30,624 nucleotides of DNA from JBQLZO01 sp052168315 (GTDB taxonomy: Bacteria; Planctomycetota; Phycisphaerae; Phycisphaerales; UBA1924), in contig JBQLZO010000090.1 of assembly GCA_052168315.1 (NCBI GenBank), positions 1-30,624 on the forward strand, written 5' to 3'. Positions within the stretch are counted from its first letter, which is position 1. Each line of letters starts with the position of its first letter. A program made the position numbers and the translations under genes. Positions 24,600 to 30,624 of the stretch are shown in pieces. The notes below the pieces were generated by a model. It had not been told where the DNA came from. It did no database searches and was given only the letters and a program-made list of their open reading frames with translations.

Positions 24600-26207
24600 A
24601 TGAGCCCCCGCGCAACGCCCCAAACTTCCCAATCCATTTCCACCCCCGCCCCGACCCATCAACCCAAGGCGGATCCCCCAGCCAGGCAACGCATGCCACG
24701 CCGCACCAGCCCCATCCCGATCCCACCCGCCACCCGCGACCCAGCCGCCGTCGCAGGACGGCACTGCCACCTCATCGGCATCGCCGGATGCGGCATGTCC
24801 GCCCTCGCACGCATGCTCATCGCACGCGGCGCCATCGTCACCGGCTCCGACATGGCCCCGGGCGAGGCCACCGACCAACTCGCCCGCCTCGGCGTCGGCA
24901 TCGCCTTCGACCAGCGCGCCGGCCGCCTCCCCGAAGACACCGACCTCGTCATCGCCTCCGCCGCCGTCCGCCCCGACAACCCCGAGCACATCGCCGCGAC
25001 ACAGCGCGGCATCGAGACCATCACCTACCCCGAAGCGCTCGGCCGCATGATGCTCGCCCGCACCGGCGTCGCCCTCGCGGGCACCCACGGCAAGTCCACC
25101 ACCACCGCAATGCTCGCCCACGCGCTCATCCACGCCGGGCTCGACCCATCCGTCATCGTCGGCGCCACCACCCCACACCTCGCCCAGCCTGGCCACCCGC
25201 CCACCGGGTTCCGACTCGGCGCCGACACCATCCCCGCAGGACCCATGGCCGGCAGCCCCGGGCTCCTCCTTGCCGAAGCCTGCGAGTTCAACCGCTCCTT
25301 CCACAACCTCCACCCCACCATCGCCACCATCATGTCCGTCGAGGCCGACCACCTCGACATCTACGGCTCCCTCGACGCCGTCATTCAGGCCTTCGCCGAG
25401 TTCGCCGCACGCCTCCCCGCCGAGCGCGATGGCGGACGCCTCCTCATCGCCCACGATGGCGCCCACCGCAGAGAGATCACCGCCGCCACCCACGCACAGG
25501 TCCAGACCTTCGGCTTCGCACCCGCCGCCGACTGGGTCCTCACCTACGACAACGACACCCGCCGCGTCGGCCTGTCCAACAACAACAAGCTCGTCGCCAC
25601 CTGGATCAACCGCCTCCCCGGCATCCACATGGCCGCCAACAGCGCCGTCGCCGCCACCCTCGCCATCTGGCTTGGCGCCGAGCCCACCGCCGTCGCCGAG
25701 GCCCTCGCCTCCTTCACCGGGCTCGACCGGCGCATGCAGTTCCTCGCCGAACACCGCGAGCCCCACTGGCCAAAGTCCGCCCCGCCCGTCCGCGTCTACG
25801 ACGACTACGGCCACCACCCCACCGAGATCGAAGCCACCCTCCGCGCACTCCGCGACGCAGAACGACCCGAGCAGCAGGGGGGGCGGCTCATCTGCGTCTT
25901 CCAGCCCCACCAGCACTCGCGCACACGATTCCTGCTCGAGGAATTCGCCCAGTCCTTCGCCCACGCCGATGTCGTCATCGTCCCCCACATCTACTTCGTC
26001 AGGGACTCGGAGATCGAAAAAGCCAAGGTCTCGGCCGCCGACCTCGTCGACCGCCTCCGCCAGCGCGGCGTCCAGGCCATGCACCTCTATCCCTTCGAGG
26101 CCATCGTCGAACAACTCCAGATCGTCTGCCGACCCGGCGACCTCCTGGTCGTCATGGGCGCCGGCCCCGTCTGGCAGGTCGCCCGCAAGTTCCTCGACCG
26201 CAACTGA
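24600..26207 (+). CDS. murC: UDP-N-acetylmuramate--L-alanine ligase MurC
   Basis: MurC adds L-alanine to UDP-MurNAc in the first peptide step of peptidoglycan synthesis. The protein has the N-terminal HLIGIAGCGMSALARM nucleotide-sugar loop near 57, the ATP loop GTHGKSTTT near 161, EACEFNRSFHNLHP, VEADHLDIYGS, GIHMAANSAVAATLA, the YDDYGHHPTEIEATL motif, and VFQPHQHSRT, all typical. Length (535 aa) exceeds the usual 450-490 because of a Pro-rich N-terminus of about 55 residues. ATG 24693 would remove 31 of these and is equally possible, as neither start has a clear ribosome site. It is isolated from any other mur gene in the window, unlike the usual dcw cluster. Confidence 0.96.
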   Translation: MSPRATPQTSQSISTPAPTHQPKADPPARQRMPRRTSPIPIPPATRDPAAVAGRHCHLIGIAGCGMSALARMLIARGAIVTGSDMAPGEATDQLARLGVGIAFDQRAGRLPEDTDLVIASAAVRPDNPEHIAATQRGIETITYPEALGRMMLARTGVALAGTHGKSTTTAMLAHALIHAGLDPSVIVGATTPHLAQPGHPPTGFRLGADTIPAGPMAGSPGLLLAEACEFNRSFHNLHPTIATIMSVEADHLDIYGSLDAVIQAFAEFAARLPAERDGGRLLIAHDGAHRREITAATHAQVQTFGFAPAADWVLTYDNDTRRVGLSNNNKLVATWINRLPGIHMAANSAVAATLAIWLGAEPTAVAEALASFTGLDRRMQFLAEHREPHWPKSAPPVRVYDDYGHHPTEIEATLRALRDAERPEQQGGRLICVFQPHQHSRTRFLLEEFAQSFAHADVVIVPHIYFVRDSEIEKAKVSAADLVDRLRQRGVQAMHLYPFEAIVEQLQIVCRPGDLLVVMGAGPVWQVARKFLDRN

Positions 26208-26247
26208 CCAACACCCCCGCGCCCCGCCCCCGCGCGCACAGACGCAC

Positions 26248-27765
26248 TCATTCTCCCTCAGGACCCAGCAGGAACTCCAGCGTCCACGCCAGACGCTCCG
26301 CCCACGCATCCTCGTTGTGCCGCCCATCCTCCACCACTCGGAACCGCAGCACCGGCGCACTATCGCCGCTCACCCCCGCGGCCCCCGCATCGATCCGCTC
26401 TTCGATCGCATCGCGCAGCGACTCGCTCGCCTCCACCAGCGCCGCATCCCGCTGCGCATCGCCGTACTCGCGGTTGCCCATGCCCACGAACATCCGATCC
26501 GGCAGCACCCCGGCGTGACGCCCGATCCGGCGCACAAGCACCAGGTCACCGATCCACAACGCCGGCGACTCGATCAGCACCCGCGAGAACACCCCCGGAC
26601 GATCGAACATCGCCTGGATCGTGATGTTCCCCCCGCAGGATGACCCGCCGAGCGCCCGATGCTCAGCGCCCTCGAGCACCCGATACTCGCCCTCCACCCA
26701 AGGAATCAACTCATCGACCAGGAACGACAGGTACCGGTTGCCGATCCCAGTCTCCCCGTTGACTTCCACCCCATCCAGCGTCAACTCGCTCACGCGCCGC
26801 TCCCCGCCATGGTCGATCCCGACCACGATCCACGGCTCGACTTTCCCCGACTCGATCAGCGACGACATCGTCTCATCGACTCGCCACTCCATCCCGAACC
26901 CCGCCGTCGCCGCATCGAACAGGTTCTGCCCATCGTGCATGTAAAGCACCGGATACCGCCGATCCGCGTTCGCCGGATCGTCGTACCCCGCCGGCAACCA
27001 CACCCGCACCGTCCGAGGCATCGGCCCCAGCGCCCGCGCACGAACCTCATGGATCCGCAGATCCCCAACCACGCTCGACTCCCGCGCCGCCCGATCCTCA
27101 CCCATCGACCACCTCGTCCCCCGCTGATCCGCGAAACCCTCCAGGACAAGATCGAGCACCGCCACGCCCTCGCCTTCCGCTTCGACCCGGCGCAGCGATG
27201 ACCACTCCGACTCATCCAGCGTGCGATTCGGCACATCCCGACCCGCGCTGTCGACCTCCACCGTGTCCCACCCGCCGCGCGTGAACTTGAACGAGAACCC
27301 GTCCCGTCGGATCGTCTCACTCGGCAGGAAGAAGCTCCATCCGCCGCCGGTCTCCTGCCCCGCGCGCCCGCCCTCGCCCGGCGCCCGCTCCGACCAGCCG
27401 CCATCGCTCGCCAACCCCGCCGGATCCCACCCGGAATCGCTCGAAGCGAGATACAGCGTCGGACGCTGCCCATCGGCGAACATCCCCGAGCGATCCAGAA
27501 CCCGCACCAGCACCCGCGTCGGCTCCGCGATCCCGCGATCCGTCATCCCCGCCCGCTCATCACCACTCGGCGGCGACGACTCCGCGCCCTCGCTCGATGC
27601 CGACTCGCCCGGCTCGGATCCGCCACCGCTCACTTCCTCGCTCAGACTCCCACCCACGCTCCCACCCGAACTCCCATCGCACCCGCCCGCAACCAGTGCG
27701 AACAGCGCGAAGGCAACTCCAACGAGCCAACCCAGCAACACACGCTCGTGCCGAACGCCGCCCAT
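26248..27765 (-). CDS. Lipoprotein esterase, alpha/beta hydrolase (esterase D/Fes-like) with N-terminal starch-binding-like domain
   Basis: A 505-aa exported protein. A signal (LLGWLVGVAFALFALVAGGC) ends in a likely lipobox cysteine, followed by a Ser/Gly/Glu-rich linker. A beta domain with YLASSDSGWDP and FSFKFTRGGWDTVEVDSAGRDVPNR resembles CBM20-like modules found on such esterases. The C-terminal PF00756-type hydrolase has VRVWLPAGYD, YPVLYMHDGQNLFD, WIVVGIDHG, the nucleophile elbow G-S-S-C-G (about residues 371-375) and a catalytic His in DGRHNEDAW near 480. It probably cleaves esters on polysaccharides or siderophore-like compounds at the cell surface. GGAGGG six bases before ATG 27765 fixes the start. 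Confidence 0.88.
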   Translation of the reverse strand: MGGVRHERVLLGWLVGVAFALFALVAGGCDGSSGGSVGGSLSEEVSGGGSEPGESASSEGAESSPPSGDERAGMTDRGIAEPTRVLVRVLDRSGMFADGQRPTLYLASSDSGWDPAGLASDGGWSERAPGEGGRAGQETGGGWSFFLPSETIRRDGFSFKFTRGGWDTVEVDSAGRDVPNRTLDESEWSSLRRVEAEGEGVAVLDLVLEGFADQRGTRWSMGEDRAARESSVVGDLRIHEVRARALGPMPRTVRVWLPAGYDDPANADRRYPVLYMHDGQNLFDAATAGFGMEWRVDETMSSLIESGKVEPWIVVGIDHGGERRVSELTLDGVEVNGETGIGNRYLSFLVDELIPWVEGEYRVLEGAEHRALGGSSCGGNITIQAMFDRPGVFSRVLIESPALWIGDLVLVRRIGRHAGVLPDRMFVGMGNREYGDAQRDAALVEASESLRDAIEERIDAGAAGVSGDSAPVLRFRVVEDGRHNEDAWAERLAWTLEFLLGPEGE

Positions 27766-27849
27766 GATGACCCTCCACAATCGCCCCCCCCCAACTCCCC
27801 CCACAGGCTCCCGCCTCCCCGGATCCTCCTACAACACATCAGCCTGCGG

Positions 27850-28497
27850 TCACTTCCCAGCCGCGTACCGCTTCGAAACCTCATCCCAGTTCACCACATT
27901 CCACCACGCGCTGATGTAGTCCGGCCGCTTGTTCTGGTACTTCAGGTAGTACGCGTGTTCCCAGACATCCAGACCCAGGATCGGCGTCCCCCCGCAACCC
28001 GCCGCATCGCCGATCGCATCCTTCATCAACGGCGAATCCTGGTTCGCCGTCGAGCACACCTCCACCTTCCCCCCCTTGTGCACGCACAGCCACGCCCACC
28101 CCGAACCGAACCGCCCCGCACCCGCATCCGCGAACTTCTTCTTGAAGTCATCGAACGAGCCGAACGCAGAATCGATCGCCTTCGCCAGATCACCCGACGG
28201 CTTCCCGCCGCCGCCCTTGCCCGCCGGCGCCATCACCGACCAGAACAACGCATGGTTCGCCGCCCCGCCGCCGTTGTTCCGAACCGCACCCATCTTGTCC
28301 CCCGGAACCTCCTTCAGCCGCCGGCACACCTCCGCGGCGTCCGTCACGCTCGCCAGCGGCGTGCCCTCCAGCGCCGCGTTCGCCTTGTCCACATACGCCT
28401 GGTGGTGCTTCCCATGGTGGATCTGCATCGTCGTCGCATCGATGTGCGGCTCAAGAGCAGCGTGGTCGTACGGAAGCGTCGGAAGTGAGAGTGCCAT
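27850..28497 (-). CDS. sodA: Superoxide dismutase, Mn type
   Basis: Converts superoxide to oxygen and hydrogen peroxide. The 215-aa protein holds all four metal ligands: H27 (MQIHHGKHH), H82 (GGGAANHALFW), D177 and H181 (LDVWEHAYYLKY). Specificity markers are those of Mn enzymes: Gly77/Gly78 in the first site and Q153 in STANQDSPLM, rather than the N-terminal Gln of iron enzymes. Length is normal. No signal peptide, so cytosolic. The start at 28497 (MALSLPTLPY) matches the family N-terminus, with GGAG about 10 nt upstream. Oxidative-stress control is likely, and a G-quadruplex element lies 97 bp upstream. Confidence 0.97.
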   Translation of the reverse strand: MALSLPTLPYDHAALEPHIDATTMQIHHGKHHQAYVDKANAALEGTPLASVTDAAEVCRRLKEVPGDKMGAVRNNGGGAANHALFWSVMAPAGKGGGGKPSGDLAKAIDSAFGSFDDFKKKFADAGAGRFGSGWAWLCVHKGGKVEVCSTANQDSPLMKDAIGDAAGCGGTPILGLDVWEHAYYLKYQNKRPDYISAWWNVVNWDEVSKRYAAGK

Positions 28498-28593
28498 ATC
28501 CAGAATCTCCAATCGTGTCGTGGGTGTTCAAAGCCAGCCACCCCACCCCTGTCCGCCGGTCGCGCCACAGCTCTCGCCGGCTGCTCAGAGTCG

Positions 28594-28620
28594 CGGGGGA
28601 AGTGGGGGAGTGGGAGAGGG
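28594..28620 (+). repeat. G-quadruplex-forming element, copy 2
   Basis: The plus strand has G runs of five, five, three and three separated by AAGT, AGT and AGA. Its first 14 bases (28594-28607) equal those of copy 1 at 15554-15567. It lies 97 bp upstream of sodA in the same orientation relative to the gene as copy 1 has to the MATE gene. Confidence 0.65.
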
Positions 28621-28719
28621 ACGACGCAGGTCATCCCGCGCTGCCCCTCGAAACTCCGATCCGGAACCCAGAATCCAGCCCCGAGATCGAGCCCCGCTAT
28701 CGGGCCCCGCCAACCCATG

Positions 28720-28853
28720 CTAGACGCCCACACCCACCAGCAGGCACACGCCCCAGCCCGCCCCAAGCCCCGCGCCCCAATTCAGGAACCCGCCGAGCCA
28801 CCCCACCCATCCCGGGGTGCGTGCAATCCCCCCACCGGACCCGGCATTTTCCA
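28720..28853 (-). CDS. Possible small membrane peptide (44 aa), doubtful
   Basis: An ATG at 28853 on the minus strand opens a 44-codon frame (MENAGSGGGIARTPGW...) ending at a TAG at 28720. The second half (WLGGFLNWGAGLGAGWGVCLLVGVGV) is a plausible single membrane helix. G-ending codons agree with the local minus-strand style. Against it, no ribosome site is found at normal spacing (a GAGG lies about 15 nt away) and glycine-rich peptides arise easily in high-GC DNA. Function unknown. Confidence 0.25.
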
Positions 28854-29191
28854 TGATTTCACGGGGAATCCTCGCTTTGGCCGAATTGATGATGCATTCT
28901 TGGACTTGGTTTCCCGCGTGATGGACGGGCGCCACACACACCCATCTCACACGCTCCGTCCCGGGCCCGCCTTCGCCCCGCCACAGGGCCCATCCACCAG
29001 AGCCCTGACCCCGATACCCCATCCCATGCCTTCCAGCCCCACTTTTTTAGAACACTTCCAGTCTTCCACCTGAACCCAAATCACCGCTTTCCGTATAACC
29101 GGTGCTGGATTCATTCGTCAGTCACCGTGCTTGGCCGAACATCCGTCGGGCAGCATCCGGAACTTGGGGAAGATTTCAGTGGTTCAACGAG

Positions 29192-29220
29192 TTGATTTGT
29201 GCCCGGTCTTCTGTCATGAT
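29192..29220 (+). promoter_or_regulatory. Candidate sigma-70-type promoter for the sigma factor gene
   Basis: TTGATT at 29192-29197 and CATGAT at 29215-29220 are separated by 17 bp, each matching four of six consensus positions. Transcription would start near 29227 and leave a 5' leader of about 250 nt. An alternative -10 box TATAAC lies at 29094-29099, with a poor -35 match. Confidence 0.4.
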
Positions 29221-29264
29221 GGGCACCCATCTCCGGGGGCGGGTCTCGGCATCCAATCAGCAAA

Positions 29265-29459
29265 CCCGAGCGATTTCACTCGGGAGTGAAAATTGAGTCT
29301 CCGGTCGCCAACGATCGGCGATTGCGGTCCGGCAGGGCCAACGCCCTGCACCCAGACAGGACCATTCATCGACAGGCCCTTTCGGGCACCCAAGCGGGTC
29401 GGGAACCCGCTTCCGATCAAGCACAGGACAGTCTTTCCCAATGGGGGCCGAGACGCCCC
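29265..29459 (+). ncRNA. Hairpin-rich leader of the sigma factor gene, candidate structured 5' UTR
   Basis: Six short hairpins can be read in order: 29265-29284 (6-bp stem, 8-nt loop), 29305-29321 (5 bp, 7 nt), 29332-29349 (GCAGGGC/GCCCTGC, 7 bp, CAAC loop), 29376-29387 (4 bp, TTTC loop), 29392-29412 (AAGCGGGT/ACCCGCTT, 8 bp, 5-nt loop) and 29444-29459 (GGGGC/GCCCC, 5 bp, 6-nt loop). The last ends 16 nt before the ATG at 29476, close to the only SD-like bases. No known riboswitch is recognised. Confidence 0.45.
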
Positions 29460-29475
29460 GGAACCAGGCACAGCA

Positions 29476-30591
29476 ATGAGCATCCACACCACACAGATTG
29501 GCCGATTCGCCTCCGGCTCGCCGCTCGACCGACTCGCGCGCCGCCAGGGAATCGCCCTCTCGGACTCCTACGAGCCCGCCGTCGCCGTCGCGACGCGCAC
29601 CGCCACCCCGCGCCGCACTTTCTCCTCAGAAGATGAGCGCATCCTCAAGCAGCTCATGTCCGAGGAAATGGACCTCATCGACAACCCCCTCTTCGGCAAG
29701 CCCGAAGCCGAGCGCGTCATCTACGACGAGGCCCCGGACATCCGCAAGCCCGATGCGTCCTGGTACCACCCCGTCATGGACGACCTCGGCACCCCCCGCG
29801 GCAAGATCCCCAAGCCCTCAGATCAGGTCATCCTCACCGGCGCCGAAGAGCGCGTGCTCTTCCTCCAGTTCAACTACGCCCGCTGGAAGATCCGCGAGAT
29901 CCAGCGCGGCATCTGGGCCACCCCCAGCAAGAAGCCCTCCACCGAGGAAGCCTCGGAGATGCTCCGCTGGTACCGCCTCGCCGACCAGCTCCGCATCCAG
30001 ATCGCCGAGACCAACCTCGCCCTCGTGCTCGCCATGGCCAAGCGCACCCGCATGTCCGAAGTCGACTTCGCCGACCTCGTGTCCGAAGGCAACATGGCCC
30101 TCCTCCGAGCCATCGACAAGTTCGACTGCGAGCGTGGCTTCAAGTTCTCCACCTACGCCTGCCGCGCCATCCTCAAGGCCTTCTCCCGACAGGGCATGAA
30201 GCTCTCGAAGTACCGCCAGCGCTTCCCGACCGACTTCGACCCCAAGCTCGAGAAGTCCGACCACCTCGACACCAAGCGCTCCGAGTTCGTCGGCGATGCC
30301 GCCTCCGAGGTCAAGCGCATCGTCGTTGAGAACACCTGCGAGCTCTCGGACATCGAGCGCACCGTCATCGAGCACCGCTTCCGCCTCAACCAGGAGCCCA
30401 CCAACGAGAAGCCCATGACCCTCGAGCAGGTCGGCCAGATCATCGGCGTCACCAAGGAGCGCGTCCGACAGATCCAGAATAAGGCCCTCGAGAAGATCCG
30501 CACGGAACTCGAAATGGCCTACCTCGCCAGCCCCGAAGAGCGCCGCAAGGCCGAGCAGGAACGCCTCGCCGCACTCGCCGCGATCAACTGA
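29476..30591 (+). CDS. Sigma-70-family RNA polymerase sigma factor, non-canonical
   Basis: A 371-aa sigma factor. Region 2 spans about 176-240, with LADLVSEGNMALLRAIDKFDCERGFKFSTYA-type core-binding and -10 recognition sequence (DFADLVSEGNMALL at 198-210; FDCERGFKFSTYACRA at 216-231). Region 4 spans about 290-345 with a helix-turn-helix MTLEQVGQIIGVTKERVRQIQNKALEKI. Region 1.2 is not recognisable, the N-terminal 170 residues are unfamiliar, and region 3 is reduced. The Trp-Trp pair after KFSTYAT in housekeeping sigma is replaced by Arg-Ala (230-231), so this is probably an alternative or lineage-specific factor rather than rpoD. An ATG at 29476 is preferred to an upstream frame that would cross the leader; the ribosome site is weak. 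Confidence 0.9.
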   Translation: MSIHTTQIGRFASGSPLDRLARRQGIALSDSYEPAVAVATRTATPRRTFSSEDERILKQLMSEEMDLIDNPLFGKPEAERVIYDEAPDIRKPDASWYHPVMDDLGTPRGKIPKPSDQVILTGAEERVLFLQFNYARWKIREIQRGIWATPSKKPSTEEASEMLRWYRLADQLRIQIAETNLALVLAMAKRTRMSEVDFADLVSEGNMALLRAIDKFDCERGFKFSTYACRAILKAFSRQGMKLSKYRQRFPTDFDPKLEKSDHLDTKRSEFVGDAASEVKRIVVENTCELSDIERTVIEHRFRLNQEPTNEKPMTLEQVGQIIGVTKERVRQIQNKALEKIRTELEMAYLASPEERRKAEQERLAALAAIN

Positions 30592-30624
30592 TCGCCGGCC
30601 CTCCAACCAACCTCCCCCCCCCCC

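Larger units (their letters stand above)
28498..29475. other. Long intergenic region between sodA and the sigma factor gene (978 bp)
   Basis: The divergent starts of sodA (28497) and the sigma factor gene (29476) are separated by 978 bp, the longest gap here. It contains the G-rich element at 28594-28620, a possible 44-codon minus-strand frame (28720-28853), a less GC-rich tract from about 28850 to 29300, a candidate promoter at 29192-29220 and a hairpin-rich leader up to the ATG. I see no tRNA or recognised RNA family. Confidence 0.6.

Noticed and set aside
24426..26360. Minus-strand upstream extension of the entericidin-like frame across murC
   Set aside because: The extension is antisense to murC and Gly/Val/Asp-rich; only the final 57 codons have a ribosome site, signal peptide and lipobox.
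22889..26518. A 1,209-codon plus-strand open frame
   Set aside because: Its product is almost entirely Arg, Pro and His, the usual shadow of high-GC DNA, and it runs across mqnB, the Nudix gene and murC in other frames that carry recognisable motifs.
29042..29050. T-run that could end a terminator
   Set aside because: No GC-rich hairpin precedes the TTTTTT, and no gene on the plus strand ends just upstream.
29180..29190. GGTTCAA resembling a tRNA T-loop
   Set aside because: The flanking bases do not form a T-stem and no acceptor, D or anticodon arms can be placed around it.
29293..29475. Sigma factor starting 61 codons earlier
   Set aside because: The extra residues are Pro/Gly-rich without sigma character and are encoded by the hairpin-rich leader.
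30614..30624. Run of 11 C at the right edge
   Set aside because: It touches the window end, so its length and meaning cannot be judged; long C runs also occur elsewhere (for example near 27785).

Overview
The window is high-GC bacterial chromosome that reads as a planctomycete, most likely class Phycisphaerae (order Phycisphaerales). The reasons are a secreted protein ending in the paired GDLN..DSDDL dockerin-type repeats common in that group, a free-standing protein joining TPRs to two RNA polymerase alpha-CTD-like domains, very high GC, and many exported proteins and lipoproteins of unknown function. Genes for LPS assembly (lptD), peptidoglycan synthesis (murC) and futalosine-route menaquinone (mqnB) indicate a didermic, walled, respiring cell. 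I see no transposase, phage gene, tRNA, rRNA or CRISPR array.

Layout. 1-266: start of a minus-strand gene cut by the window edge. 659-1807 (+): small lipoprotein, then queE. 1872-4657 (-): dockerin-tailed exported protein and an SDR/DUF2867-like protein. 4830-7221 (+): ubiX and an exported helical protein with LTPEQ-type motifs. 7237-9536 (-): a coupled pair, a family-2 glycosyltransferase and an unknown TGHQ-motif protein. 9697-12371 (-): YcaC-like hydrolase, small membrane protein, SpoIID/LytB protein. 12622-15440 (-): alpha-CTD/TPR protein and a MATE transporter. 15840-17593 (-): an amidohydrolase-fold protein that lacks the expected metal ligands, coupled to a lipoprotein. 18013-22755 (+): exported TPR-like protein and lptD. 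22733-24425 (-): mqnB, a Nudix protein and an entericidin-like lipoprotein. 24600-26207 (+): murC. 26248-28497 (-): esterase lipoprotein and Mn-type superoxide dismutase. 29476-30591 (+): an unusual sigma-70-family factor behind a long hairpin-rich leader.

The window is mostly cell-envelope and housekeeping function rather than one specialised cluster. The most interesting items are regulatory: the stand-alone alpha-CTD/TPR protein, the non-canonical sigma factor with its structured leader, and two copies of a G-quadruplex-forming element about 100 nt upstream of the MATE and superoxide dismutase genes. Composition is also striking: the displayed strand is C-rich almost throughout, so plus-strand genes favour C-ending codons and minus-strand genes favour G-ending codons. 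All reading is by eye; family names come from motif recognition, not searches.
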